NCBI RefSeq assembly: GCF_047675955.1
Contig: NC_132910.1
Location: 90,484,923-90,548,922, forward strand
DNA from: Chlorocebus sabaeus
Lineage: Eukaryota; Chordata; Mammalia; Primates; Cercopithecidae
DNA: 64,000 nt
Direction: 5' to 3'
In this document: positions 47,924 to 59,966 of the stretch, piece by piece
Position numbering within the stretch: position 1 is the first letter of the stretch
Layout of the letters: every line of letters starts with the position of its first letter
Translations under genes and position numbers: made by a program
The notes under the pieces: generated by a model
The model's input: the letters and a program-made list of their open reading frames with translations, nothing else
Told to the model about the DNA's origin: nothing
Database searches by the model: none

Positions 47924-48125
47924 TTCGTAGGCAATCAAGGGAATTCTTTGTCCTCTGTGCTCAGACCTGAACTTAAAGAGCAAAATCATCTAAGAGCTGT
48001 TTCTAAGACAAGTTAGAAAATTGGCACTGTCATCAGGAGGTGGCATCTCTAGTTTAAAAAAAATGCTGAAATTGAGTAGTCTTATTTTGTATATAAGATT
48101 ATCCTTATGCTACTCTGTTTTCTAC

Positions 48126-48414
48126 TTTTTTTTTTTTTTTTTGAGACAGAGTCTTGCTCTTGTCGCCCAGGCTGGAATGTAATGGCACAATCTTGGCTCA
48201 CTACAACCTCTGTCTCCGGGGTTCAAGTGATTTGCCTGCCTCAGCCTCCTGAACAGCTGGGATTAAAGGTGCCCAGCACCACGCCCAGCTAATTTTTGTA
48301 TTTTTAGTAGAGATGGGGTTTCTCCATGTTGGCCAGGCTGGTCTCGAACTCCTGACCTCATGATCCACCCTCCCAAAGTGCTGGGATTACAGGCGCGAGC
48401 CACTGCGCCCAGCC
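48126..48414 (-). mobile_element. Alu (S-like)
   Basis: Reversed Alu with a small deletion near its head end. Confidence 0.92.
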
Positions 48415-48424
48415 TGTTTTTTAC

Positions 48425-48575
48425 TTTCATGTTTTAGAGATGGGGGTCTCACTGTGTTACCCAGGCTGGAGTGCAGTGGTGCAACTATAGCTCACTGCAG
48501 ACTTGAACTCCTGGGCTCCAGAGATCCTCCGGCCTCAGCCTCCTGAGTAGCAGCAAGTAGAGGGGTACACAACCA
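48425..48575 (-). mobile_element. Alu monomer fragment
   Basis: One reversed arm (CCAGGCTGGAGTGCAGTGGT, CCTCAGCCTCCTGAGTAG) between two full Alus. Confidence 0.8.
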
Positions 48576-48582
48576 CACCCAC

Positions 48583-48888
48583 ATTTTTTTTTTTTTTTTT
48601 TTTTTGAGACAGGAGGTCTCACTCTGTTGCCCAGACTAGAGTGCAGTTTTGCGATTTCGGCTCACTGCAAACTCTACCTCCCTGGTTCAAGCGATTCTCC
48701 CACCTCAGCCTCCGGAGTATCTCGGATTACAGGCGTGGGCCACCACACCTGGCTAATTTTTGTATTTTTTGGTAGAGATGGGGTTTCACCATGTTGGCCA
48801 GGTTGGTCTCAAATTTCTGGCCTCAAGCAGTCCTTCTGCCTTGGCCTCCCAAAGCATTGGGATTATAGGCATGAGCCACCACACCCAG
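48583..48888 (-). mobile_element. Alu (S-like)
   Basis: Full-length reversed Alu with a long T run. Confidence 0.92.
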
Positions 48889-48899
48889 GTACTACTGTG

Positions 48900-50429
48900 T
48901 GATTTTAATATCCAATGTTTTTTCTTCTATTACAAAAGTATCTTTACATACTTATCGTACCCTAAGCCATTGAAATTGTTCCATTTTAAGTTGTACTGAC
49001 AAAGGATCCAAATTTAGTTTCTGCTCAGCTGTGTAGCGAAGTATTCAGGAAAGGGTTACATGTTCACACTTTGAGGCCAAGTGGTAGTAACTCCAAGGAC
49101 AAAATGAACTGTCAAAAAACAGGGCTGCATAATCCATCCATTTTTCCCAACAGCAGAATCTCCTCCAATTATCAATTCTGGAGATTCCGGGGTTATTCAA
49201 TTAAGAAGAGTAGCACATACTTCAGTTACATGACGACACTCGCAAAATACAAGCTGAAAATACAAAACTCCTCATAACGATATCAAGGGCCAACAAGGAT
49301 TTTAAAAATTTAAGTGGGGCTGAACTGTGTGTAATTGGTGAAATGTTCAAGTTAACAATCCTTACATACGAAATCTCTCACTTCACTGACTTAATTCATT
49401 ATTTGCTGAATAAACAATAAACTTCCAGCCAGTAGTCAAGAGCTGGCAATCTAGCTAGTAGGACATGACATATAATCATGAAACAGCAAAAACAGTATTC
49501 AAAGATTAAATTAGCAATACCCCAAAAAGTGTGTTAGAGTTAGCATAAAGCATAAAGAATTTCTGATGTAGTTTACCAAGATCTAAACTAAAAAGTCCAC
49601 AATACAAAAAAGAACAGGGGTGCAATGATGCTGGGTTTTTTTTACCATCCTTGAAATTCTCCCATTAACCACAGCTTTCAGTTTTCAACTGCTCTTCGCC
49701 CTTAAATCTTCAGATTCCCTCCTTTGAATGGGATAGGTAGAGTAGATTAGAAGAAATATATTCCGAGGCTCTCTAAGAGTCTCTGGATGATTAACCTTCA
49801 TGAAAATAACCTCATAGATAAGTAATTAGGATTTTTCACCCCATTTCTATAAACTTGGTAAGTAAACTTTTTTTTCTAGCGAACTTGGTATATTAGTGAC
49901 TGTAGAAAGTCTTTCTACAGCAACAGAAATTACTCTATATCAAGGCTGTTGCAAATTCCTGGCAACTCCCGGCAAGTTTAAGTTCTACCTAACTCATCTG
50001 TTCTGATTACATTTTCATTTCATCTGACGGAATAAGCAGCTCATCTCCTTTCCTAGAACTTTTAGTGTTCAATTGTCCCCCTCACTTCAGTTAAGGCCTG
50101 CCATGTCCTCCTCTCCGACAGTCCTTGACTTTGCCAATGGCATATTCATTTGCTCAAACAGATGTCACTGCAAAACAAAACAAACTTTTAACAAAAAGCA
50201 ATCTGTTTGCATATTTGGGACCTTTAGTATGACAATATAGGACGTTTCCTCAGAAGAATTCACGGAGATTCGTTAAGGTTGGGGGTTTAATCTATCGATA
50301 TTTTCCTTAGGTAGACAAAGACAACCTCTAAGTGCGCTCAGTTAATCTTTAACCGCTACATCATCGTCACCCAGGCACTAAGACAGAACTAGGGCATAAC
50401 GAGTTTTATTTCCACCAGAGGCGCCTAGT
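48900..50429. other. Mostly non-repetitive sequence upstream of RAB33B
   Basis: AT-rich single-copy-looking sequence leading into the CpG island. Candidate distal promoter, but no specific element can be named. Confidence 0.55.
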
Positions 50430-51307
50430 AACTCCCAGGTTCAATGCTCCCAGGTGGCCGACATGTGATGTGCTCTACTTTTCGGGCTGGGGACATTAAC
50501 CCAACAAACTGTGGTCACAAGGATCACGCGGATATTCTTGGGGACTTGGGGGATGCCTGGCGAAATGCGCTGTGCCTACGCCTCGAACTCTCGCCTGCTC
50601 TCCGGTGGGCGGCCTCCAACTCCAGCCTGCTCTCCGGCAGCCCACAGCAATGCGCCTGCCAAGACCTTAGGCTTCAAAACGCAGTGAGGCCCAGAGCTCG
50701 CCTCCAAGTGCGCCCCGCACCGGGCAGGCTTTCGGCGATGACTCGCGTCCCACCCATCTAGCCCTGGCCGCCGTCCCAACTCCCGCAGTTCACAGAGGCG
50801 GCGGCGGTGGTGAGCGCAGCCGATGCCACATCCCCAGCGGCAAGCTGAGGGAACCTGCCTCCTCTCCGGGGCAACCAAACGATACATCGGTGCCAGAACC
50901 GACCCGACGCCGGAATCCGGCGACGTCCTTACCGTCGCTCTCCAGGCACACGCCCCCGTCAAAGGCGGCTCTGCGGCCCTCTCGCGAGAGAGCGCCCATG
51001 GCACCTCCTTCCTCTCAGCTGTCTGTCTCTCCCCGCCCCCGGAGTGATTGCGCGGCTTCCTCCAGAGGGCGGGAACGTTGGACGTGGCGGGGCTGGGTCA
51101 GCCAGGGCGTTGGGCCTGGGGCGCTCGGCTCAGCCTCTCGGCAGGCTGGCTTTCTGCGCCGCCATAAAGCCCCCGACAGGCCCCACGCCTGCCCAGGTAG
51201 ACCGGCGCCAGCCCGAGTGACGCGTAGCGTGTGGCCGCGAGCAGGCGACTCAGTGCGGCGGGGCGGGCGGGTGCCACACCTGTGCACGCGAGGGTGGGGC
51301 GGGAAGG

Positions 51308-51318
51308 TGCGCAGGCGC
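51308..51318 (+). promoter_or_regulatory. NRF1-type motif TGCGCAGGCGC
   Basis: TGCGCAGGCGC is a strong match to the NRF1 half-palindrome pair and sits 140 bp upstream of the RAB33B start codon, inside the CpG island. It is a plausible core-promoter activator site; binding is inferred. Confidence 0.6.
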
Positions 51319-51457
51319 GCTCGGGGCTGGTGGGCGGTGGCTCGTGGGAAGTTGCGCAGCCGAACTGGCCGGCTGGGCGCGCGCGCTCGAGGTGGCGTAA
51401 TCTCTCAGCCTTTCTGTGTCTCCTTTCCTCCGCCTCAGTTTGGGGCGGGTCGGGGGA

Positions 51458-51706
51458 ATGACTGAGGAGATGGAGTCGTCGCTCGAGGCAAGCTTTTCGT
51501 CCAGCGGGGCGGTGTCAGGAGCCTCCGGGTTTTTGCCTCCTGCCCGCTCCCGCATCTTCAAGATAATCGTGATCGGCGACTCCAATGTGGGCAAGACGTG
51601 CCTGACCTACCGCTTCTGCGCTGGCCGCTTCCCTGACCGCACCGAGGCCACGATAGGGGTGGATTTCCGAGAACGAGCGGTGGAGATTGATGGGGAGCGG
51701 ATCAAG
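51458..51706 (+). CDS. RAB33B: RAB33B, first coding exon (residues 1-83), gene continues beyond the window
   Basis: Encodes the N-terminal 83 residues of Rab33B, a small GTPase of the medial Golgi that acts in retrograde Golgi traffic and binds the autophagy factor ATG16L1; loss of function in humans causes Smith-McCort dysplasia 2 (family knowledge). Seen here: a Ser/Gly-rich N-terminus (about residues 1-30), the P-loop GDSNVGKT at residues 40-47, and the switch I segment ATIGVDF at residues 64-70. The frame ends in Lys83 and runs straight into a GTGAGC splice donor at 51707, so the longer open frame reading into the intron is not coding. I chose the ATG at 51458 because the only in-frame upstream start-like codon, at 51416, is GTG. 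From memory human Rab33B has 229 residues and two coding exons; the switch II, NKxD and prenylated Cys regions must lie to the right of the window. Codon 2 is Thr (ACT) rather than the Ala I recall for human. Confidence 0.96.
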
Positions 51707-53074
51707 GTGAGCGGATGGGGAACTGTTGGGGAGGACGGGATGACAGGTGTCCCAGCCCCACCGTGGGCTGGTCGCTGGCCCTGTGCACGGTGTGTGTGTG
51801 CTCCATTTTTTTCTCATGCTGATGAGATTGGAGTTGGGGATTGAAAGGATTCATATACTGCAAACTTCTGAGACACTGTTTTTCAGACTTCAGTGTGCAT
51901 GCGATTTCCCTGGGGATCTAGTTGTTGAAAATGCAGGTTATGATTTAATAATCTCGCGGATGATGCAGGTGCAGCGAATCCGTGGACTACACTTTGAGTT
52001 CAAGAGTGTAGGGTTTATCTACCGACCCATTGACTGTGTGTCATGTGCTGGGAGTCAGTGAAATATGAACGAAGGAAAAACAGTGACATTTCGCTAGCAT
52101 GGAAAACTCATTTAATCTGCAATAGTTATTAAACATTCATTTGAGCAGTGCCTTAGGTGTTGTGGAAGTAAAGCTCATTGCCTTTGAGGAAGTACTTAGG
52201 TATTCTCTTGCATACAGTTTTGCTATGGTAGTTTCTGTATGATACTGATTTTAGAAAAATCTGTTTTCCTGCAGAAATATTCTGTATGTGATAGTTCCTA
52301 CTCAGGTTGCCAAAAGCATTTCTCATGATGCCACCTCAGACACAATCCTAATTCTTTATTCCCTTTAAGTCGTTATTGATGGTCCCTGGTACTGGGGACA
52401 CTGAGTGACAGTAATAGTGGAGAAGGTAGTATAGGCCCCAGGGCAGGTTTGAGGTTCTGAGGGGTTGGAATGCAACAGTGAAATGAGGATCAATGACAAG
52501 GCTTAGGCCTCTTGATGGTATAAACCTTAGACACACCTTCATAGCAAGCCACCACTAAATGCCACCTGTTGATGCCACTCCTTAAAACATAGGTGGAACT
52601 ACCCTGCCTTATACCACTGCTTTAAATCAGAGATCATCTTTACCTCAGTCTCTTGGTGGGGAGTGGTGGGAGAACAGGCTTGCTTCAGACATTCCTACCC
52701 CCATATCTTTGAGGCAAGAACAATTTATTTTTCAATTCCCTAATCATCGACCCCCACCCCAATGGGTTATACTGCTAATGATGGTAGAGGTCAAGTAAGC
52801 AGGGTTAAAAGAAATTAACCTTTCTTTGGTGCTTTTGTCTTTTAATTTTTCACATTAGTATTTCATGTCCCATATGAGCCCGCAGTGGTGGTTTTGGGGG
52901 TGCTTTGTATTAGGGAGTTTAGAAAGATTTGTATACTTGCAGAAGAAAAGATAGAATAAAAGGCTAAATATTTTTCACCAGAATTAGGTTTGGCCCAGAA
53001 GCCTTTGGGGTGAAAAATAATGGAACTTCTGAAGTTCGAAGGGAGTTCAGTTTGGGAGAAGCAGGGAATCTGGG

Positions 53075-53385
53075 AAGTACGTGGGCTTTGGAGCCCCACT
53101 AACCTGGATTCAAATCTGAACCTACGAAAGGGTAGGAATGGGCTGTGTGTCGTTACTAGGGTGACAGACTTTGCCCAAGACTGTCCAGGTTTTGAAACTG
53201 GGTCTCACATCCCAGTGACTCCCTGTATTGACCACACCAAAATAGTTGGTCACCATGGACCTTAGGCAGATTCTTTAACCTCTCAGAGTGTTTTTTTCTT
53301 CTGAAAAACTGGGATCATAATACCTTATTAGGCTGCTGTGAGGATCAGATGAGGGCATATATGAAGCACCTGGTTCATAGTTGGT
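53075..53385 (+). repeat. MIR SINE in RAB33B intron 1
   Basis: ggattcaaatctgaacc, then ttctttaacctctcagagtg and gctgctgtgaggatcagatg follow MIR, with an insertion in the middle. Confidence 0.65.
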
Positions 53386-53589
53386 ACCTTTAAAAAGATT
53401 CTTTGTCTTTCCTGGTGGCTTAACATTATTTTTCCTATTTGCCACCATTAGTTCTGCAGTTGTACACCCAAAGATGAAAGCAGAGATAGTGGAGGGCATA
53501 CGTAGACAGCTAAGGGGAGAGAAATTTCAAAAACAAAACAAAAACAAAACAGAAGTAGGAAAATACTTTCAAAAGTGGAGAGAATGAGG

Positions 53590-54930
53590 GTGGGGGAGGA
53601 GTTGGGATTTGAGGGCCCTTTATCTGTTCCTGGGTTGCTGTGTATACTTAAAGATCACAGACGAATCAGGTGCAAATTTAAGAGATCATAGTATTGAAAA
53701 AATACAAAGCATGTGCAGTGTATAAAGTCAATTACCTAACTACTGAGGTGAGTGCTGGCAGTGATAAATAAGACAGAACCACAGGTATGACAAATCTGGG
53801 AGCACAGAGTTGATAATTCTGGTTGGGAAGAGCAAGGAGAAAATATTTTTGGGGGGATTACTTCTACCGAACTTTAGCCTAACCTGCTATATTGATGTGC
53901 ACTTGGATACTGAGATTGTTTTTCTTCTAAGGCCCTAACCATTGATTTGTGCCACCAGTGGTGAGACTTGAGATTTTTATTGTGGTTGAAATGACTATAG
54001 ACATGTTCTGAGGTTTCTATAGTAGGAAAAGATATAGCTATGTTGGGCATTTTTTTAAAAACCACAGAGCTTAATTTTTTTTAGTGCCCTTTTTTTCTAA
54101 AACTGAAAAGTGATATAAAGAGCTTTATTCTGTGTGCTGCTTCTGCTGCTTTTCTGTTAACCTGCAATACATCTTAAGTGCTGCTGAAATGTTCGTATTA
54201 TGTCTTTGGAAAATTGTAGCCTGATCTAAAATGATATTTTTCCTAGTTTCATCTTAAAGCTGGAAAGGTCTATGTTACTTTACTAGTAAAATGCCATTCT
54301 AGACATTATTTGTTTGATAAAAATGAGATATTGTGTTAAATGCTTTGATAATCGTGGACTAGAAAATTTTCAGAAAGCATGACTTAACGACAGTGCCCTT
54401 TCAGAATCCGTTAAAATGTTTTATGAAACGTAAGAAAGCCTATATCTGCTAATCCGTTCCTAAGCAATACGTGCGTGTAATTGAAAGAGGAAAATCTTGT
54501 TTGCGAAATTTCGGAAGTCGAATGAAATTATAAAATTAAATTCCTGAAATAAAAATACATTAGGCTTTTAAATTGAGACTCCTAACTCTAATCCTTATGC
54601 TCCTTCCTCGTGTGTGTATCCCCTTCATGACTAATTGTATTCCTTTTGCACAGTCATTTTCCAGTGACAGATACACACCAACCTATTAAAGCCTGGTGTT
54701 GTATTTAATCCAGCCTCCCATTAGAGGTCAGCAGTTCCTACTTGAACATTTTAGTCACTTACTTTTTTGTAGTGGTGGAAATGAAATGTTCCCATGTTAA
54801 GTGCAATTTAGTTAATATTAACATATTAACTAAAGGAAAATAATCAGGACCTCTCCCCACACTGATAAAACAAATATTTAATGAGTAATTGCTGGAAAGA
54901 AGACATTTTGATAAGCATAGAGAATTATGA
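53590..54930. other. Repeat-free segment of RAB33B intron 1
   Basis: No transposon recognised. 54340-54530 keeps unusually many CpGs for AT-rich intronic DNA. Confidence 0.5.
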
Positions 54931-54939
54931 TACAGTACA

Positions 54940-55090
54940 AAGGTTAGCAAACTATGCTTGAGGGCCAAAAATGGTCTGTTGCCTGTTTTTACATGGCCAC
55001 AATCTAAGAATGATTTTTTACATTTTTTAATGTTTAGGGAAAATATCGTAAGATTTCATCACACATAAAAATCATATGAAATTCAAAATT
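54940..55090. mobile_element. hAT-like DNA transposon fragment
   Basis: The ggttagcaaactatg and ctgttgcctgttttta words match an old hAT MITE family. Fragment only. Confidence 0.5.
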
Positions 55091-55414
55091 CACCTAGGTT
55101 GTACTGCTGTAATCCTTCTTATCCTTGTAGTGTCACCCCTCTCCTTTGCTTTCTGAGTCCAATTGGTTTTCCACCTGCACACTTTCTGTTAATTGTCTTG
55201 TCTTCAACATTCTAGTTCAAGTCCTTTTTTTAACCTCTCTTTGAACTGTTGGAGCAGCTTAACAGTTGCAGCAGCTCACCTGTTCTCCCAGTGCTCAATT
55301 AATCTATTTTGTACATTGTTGCCGAAATGCCAGATTAATGTTGTACTTCAAAGAGATTTATCTCCCCTGACTCAAGTGCCCTGGGTGGTTCCCCATTATA
55401 TTATAAAATTTCAG

Positions 55415-55550
55415 CTGAGTTTTGTGGCTTATGCCTGTAGTCCCAGCTACTCCAGAGGCTGAGGTGGGAACATTGCTTAAGGCCAGGAGTTCAAGGGTAC
55501 AGAGCACTATGATCGAGACACTCCAACAGAGCCAGATCCTGTCTCTGTCC
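55415..55550 (+). mobile_element. Alu monomer fragment
   Basis: One old arm with CTGTAGTCCCAGCTACTCC, in RAB33B intron 1. Confidence 0.75.
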
Positions 55551-55557
55551 CCCCCCC

Positions 55558-56357
55558 TTTAACACTTTTATTTTAGGTTCAGGGGGTACATATGCAGGTT
55601 TGTTGTATAGTTAAATTCATGTCACAAGGCTTTGGTGTACAGATTATTTTGTCACCCACATATTAAGCAGAGTACCAATAGGTATTTTTTCTGATCTTCC
55701 TCCTCCCACCTTCCACCCTTCCGGAGGCTCCAGTGTGTGTTCCCGTCTTTGTGTCCCTGCAGTATTTAGTTTTCTGTTCCTGCATTAGTTTGCTTAGGAT
55801 AATAGCCTCCGGCTCCATGTTGCTGCAAAGGACATGATCTTTTTCTTTTTATGGTTGCATAGTGTTCCATGTTATGTATATACCACATTGTCTTTATCCC
55901 GTCTACCACTGATGGGCATTTAGGCTGATTCCATGTCTTTGCTATTATAGATAGTACTGTAATGAACATACATGTGTAGATGTCTTTATGGCAGAATGAT
56001 TTATGTTCCTTTGAGTATATACCCAATAATGGGATTGCTGGGGCAAATGATAATTCTGTTTTTAGCTCTTTGAGGAATCACACCACTTTCCGCAGGGGAT
56101 GAACTAATTTACACTCCCACCAGCAGTGTTGTCTTTTCTCTGCAACTTTGCCAGCATATGTTATTTTTTGACTTTTTAATAATAGCCATTCTGACTGGTG
56201 CAAGATAGTATCTCATTGTGGTTTTGATTTACATTTCTCTAATGATTAGTGATGTTGAGCATTTTTTCATATGCTTTTTGGCCACAGGTATGTCTTGTTT
56301 TGAAATGTGTCTGTTCATGTCCTTTGCCCCCTTCTTAATGGGGTTGTTTCTATTAGG
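55558..56357 (-). mobile_element. L1 3' end (L1PB/MA-like), antisense in RAB33B intron 1
   Basis: The same ORF2 end and 3'UTR region as 61493-62744 but more diverged (WNQPKCPS in 55766-56026). 5'-truncated. Confidence 0.88.
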
Positions 56358-56397
56358 AACAGATCCCATCTCAAAAAAAAAAAACAAAACTTGCAAC

Positions 56398-56690
56398 CAG
56401 CCGGATTCCAGTGGCTCACACCTGTAATCCCAGCACTTTGGGAGGCCAAAGATCACTTGAACCCAGAAATTCAAGACTAGTCTGGGCAACTTAGTGAAGC
56501 CCCATCTTTACCAAAAATTTTAAAAAATTAACCAAGTGCAGTGGCATGCACCTGTAGTCTGAGCTGCTCAGGAGGCTGAGACAGGAGGATTGTTTGAGCC
56601 CAGGAGTTGGAGGCTGCAGTAAGCCATGATCACACCACTGCGCTCCAGCCTGGGCAAGAGAATGAGACACTGTCTCTTAAGAAAAAAAAA
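56398..56690 (+). mobile_element. Alu (old)
   Basis: Both arms present, diverged, sense to RAB33B. Preceded by a stray Alu tail (CCCATCTCAAAAAA). Confidence 0.88.
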
Positions 56691-56870
56691 GTCTCCTCAC
56701 ACCTTCACTCTACTTCCTTCTATGAACTCTTTTAGCAACTTACCTGAACGTTTAGATGATCTCTATCTCATTTCGTATGTACCTGTCTTACCTCCCTTAC
56801 TAAGTTTTATTCAGGGCAGAATCCATGTCTGGTAATTTCATAGACTTCTTCCAATGTCTAGTTCAGTTCT

Positions 56871-57165
56871 TTTTTTTTTCTTTTGAGACAAAGTCTTGCT
56901 CTGTTGCCCAGGCTGGAGTGCAGTGGCACGGTCTCAGCTCACTGCAACCTCCGCCTCCTGGGTTCAAGCAATTCTCCTGCCTTAGCCTCCCAAGTAGCTG
57001 GGATTACAGGCGCCTGCCACCACACCTGGTTAATTTTTTGTATTTTTAGTAGAGACAGAGTTTCACCATGGTGGCCAGTCTGGTCTCGAACTCCTGACCT
57101 TGTGATCCGCCTGCCTCGGCCTCCCAAAGTGCTGGGATTACAGGTGTGAGCCACCGTGCCCGACC
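56871..57165 (-). mobile_element. Alu (full-length)
   Basis: Target duplication tagttcagttct at 56859-56870 and 57166-57177. Confidence 0.95.
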
Positions 57166-57179
57166 TAGTTCAGTTCTTA

Positions 57180-58590
57180 AACCACATAGTAAGTATTCAG
57201 GGAAAAGTGTTGAATATATAGAGGCAGAGATCAGTTGATAGGGTGCTCTGGAAATCCAGAATTGAGGTGACAGGGGAAAATAAAGGAGTGATAAAAGAGG
57301 TATTTTGAAGATAAAGCCAAAGGCTTCAGTAACTGGCTTTTGGTGATGAGAAAGAAGAGGACTAGATGAGCGAGGTTGAGTCTGGGTGATGGGAGGTAGG
57401 TAGTGGAGCTAAGGGGGACTACGTGAAACATTGAATTTGGACGGGCTCTGTAACATTGTGTTTTAGTCATGTGTTTATTGAGGTGGTCCTATATTCAAAT
57501 GGAAATATCTGATTGGCAGCTACAAATACCCAATTGGCACACAGGAGAAATAATTATGCACATGAAGTTGAAGTTTGGAAGCACAGATAGAACAAAATGT
57601 GGCTAACATGCCTAGAGAGAAGAGTAGAAATTTTGTTAAATTTTTTTATAGCATGATGAAGATGACATTCAGTGAATGCTGTATAAATATAAAATATCAA
57701 TTAGGTTACTTGTCCTAATTTTTGTTCTGTGTTGATCTTCATTAAAAGTAAATTAATGTTTATAAGTCAAAAAATATTTTATATGAAATCACCTTGTGCC
57801 CTACCTTAAAACAGAATCAAATTGATACTTTATTTCTTAAAATGTGGTGTTGGTGGTTGGAGAGATACCAAATTGATTCTCTTGATTTGATTTGATTTGC
57901 ATTGAAATTCAGTGAATGAGACTATGAGCAATTAAGGTATCTTAAGAATGCTCAGGAATCTTGTGATCTCGTAGCTCAAACTTTTGGGCAGTTGGGTTTG
58001 GTCTGAAAAAGACTTTGAATTGCTAGGATTTGGTCCTGGGGCTGGCATGGTGTAAGTAATATACGTTATCACAGACCCAGGCCTTCCTACTATCTGAAGG
58101 ATCGAAGGAACCAGGTCAGAATTCCTATTGTTTTTCCACCCTGATTTCAGAAGCCTGTGATTCTCTTCTGTCACTTCTTACGAAGATGGCGGCATTGGTG
58201 TGTACATTCAGAGGTGGTGAGAAGAGAGAGAATTAGTTCTCTGGAATCAGTGGTCAAGATCTCTTGCTTTGGAGACTGTGTGAGGACTGTAAGAAAATTA
58301 GTTTAAGCAAAAAGGTAATTTATTGTTTCACATAACTAAAAAGCCTAGAAGTAAATTTCTCTGTCTGCCAGTTCCAACTACAGTCCTACATGCCCATTTC
58401 CTAAACTATGGTAGTGACAGGGAGTGCGGGGGTGCGATGCTCTGATTGTTCGGACGTAGGTTACATGCCCTCTCTGGGAGCCAGTGGTTCATGTGAATGG
58501 AAAGCAGGGGAGGGCCAATTCCCAAGGAAAATAGGGTGCTATTAATAGAAGGGAGAATGAGGGTTAGGCTGGAGAAACAACATGCATTCT
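57180..58590. other. Intron sequence with possible L2 remnants
   Basis: 57260-57620 has phrases like reversed L2 (tattttgaagataaagcc, cagctacaaatacccaattg). The rest is unassigned. Confidence 0.45.
58183..58193 (+). promoter_or_regulatory. YY1-type motif AAGATGGCGGC in the intron
   Basis: An exact strong YY1 word in otherwise CpG-poor intron. Such sites usually sit at promoters; here no CpG island surrounds it. Confidence 0.45.
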
Positions 58591-58594
58591 CTAC

Positions 58595-58800
58595 AGAATC
58601 AGGTAGTCTAGGTTCAAATTCTGGCCTTAAGACTTACTCATTTTGTGGCCTTGGGTGAATTACTTAAACCTCAATTTCCTCATCTGAAGATTGGGTAATT
58701 ATTACATAGGGTTGTATATATTAAAATAAGAGCATGTAAAGAATTTAGCAGAGTTCCTGGAGTGTACTTGGAATGTGCTAAGCCCCAAATCAATAATAAT
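58595..58800 (+). repeat. MIR SINE in RAB33B intron 1
   Basis: ggttcaaattctggcc, ccttgggtgaattactta and cctcatctgaagattggg are MIR-core words. Confidence 0.75.
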
Positions 58801-59178
58801 AGTTTAAGAGTAAATGCTTATTCCTTCAGGAGAGAGATGGTAATGGGAAAACAAACAAACAAAAAACAGTGAAAGAATAGGGAGAGAGGATGGATAACCA
58901 AGATTACTGTTCCAAATTGTGTGTATTTTTTTCCTCTAAGGCAATAACTAATTGAAAAAAAAAAAAAAAAGATGAGCCCATAATGTTGCAGAAGTTAGCC
59001 CAGGTTTTAAGATTAAAACAGCCTCTTGAAAGGCTAAGTGACTGGATCAAAGTTATACAAGTTGGTAACTGTACTGGGAATACAGGTCTTGCCTCTGTGT
59101 CCGTTCTGTCACCACTTGCTCTCTTCCTTATCACCATTATTATTCTGTAATTAATCCTTCATTTAAAAAAAATTTTTG

Positions 59179-59305
59179 ACCGGGCATGGTGGCTCATGCC
59201 TGTCATCGCTTGAACCTGGGAGGCAGAGGTTACAATAAGCTGACATCGTGCTACTGCACTCCAGCCTGGGTGACAAAGTAAGACTCCATCTCAAAAAAAA
59301 AAAAA
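59179..59305 (+). mobile_element. Internally deleted Alu
   Basis: An Alu head (CATGGTGGCTCATGCCTGT) joins the late right arm directly; about 160 bp is missing. Confidence 0.85.
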
Positions 59306-59966
59306 TTCATGTATACGTATACTTCCTTTATATAATACTTCATAAATCTCTAAATTTCAATATCAAGTTTTAACAAAAATGGCAACCTAGCTACTGCTAA
59401 ATCCTAATAGTAGATTGTTGTTCATGACAGCTCTTTTGGTAGTTTTATTATCCAAAATGAGAAATTATCTGACTTTAAATTGATTTAATACTCTTTTTGC
59501 TTGACTTAAAATGTTAAAGGTTTTAATCCAAATTTTCCATCCCTAATTAGCGATCAAATTTCCTTCTCCCCTATTTCTTCAAAGAACACATTTTTATTCT
59601 TTCACATGAAAGATCATCTATATAAGAACAACATGAGAGCTTCTGTTAACATTTTAAGTTGTAAAACAACATCATAACTGGTATTAGTAACATCTCAAGA
59701 GAACTCTTTTTGCTTTTTTTATGTGGAGTAGAAATTTGTGCGTCTGGTGTACAGAATCAAATGGCAAATCTTTGAAATAAATTTTAGCTTTCTGGAATCT
59801 CTCTCAACCTCTACTGGTTCTGAGTGCTGCCAATTCATGTATTGGTCTGTGTTCACTTAAACCCTGTTAAAATTTTAAAATAAATAAATTTTAGCTTCCT
59901 AAGAAGACAAGTAACAAAGTTTTGTGACTATTTGAAAGGAATCCTGCCTTTAAAATGAAGAATTTG

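Larger units (their letters stand above)
50430..51800 (+). promoter_or_regulatory. RAB33B: CpG island and promoter of RAB33B
   Basis: The sequence turns sharply G+C-rich and CpG-dense at about 50430 and falls back near 51800, unlike the AT-rich, CpG-poor surroundings. It contains GC boxes (for example around 51258-51270), a CGG-rich run near 50797-50811, an NRF1-type palindrome at 51308 and no clear TATA box near the coding exon, as expected for a dispersed housekeeping promoter. The transcription start cannot be placed from sequence alone. About 1 kb of island lies upstream of the coding start, which would also allow a divergent antisense transcript (inference). Confidence 0.88.

Noticed and set aside
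51416..51457. Possible N-terminal extension of Rab33B by 14 codons
   Set aside because: The upstream in-frame start-like codon is GTG; the ATG at 51458 agrees with the recalled Rab33B N-terminus.
50576..51465. Long open frames on both strands across the CpG island (for example 50890-51465)
   Set aside because: High G+C lowers stop frequency; no conserved motif, and the frames overlap each other in several phases.
51707..51844. Read-through of RAB33B exon 1 to 51844
   Set aside because: The frame continues past a consensus GTGAGC donor and loses Rab homology immediately.
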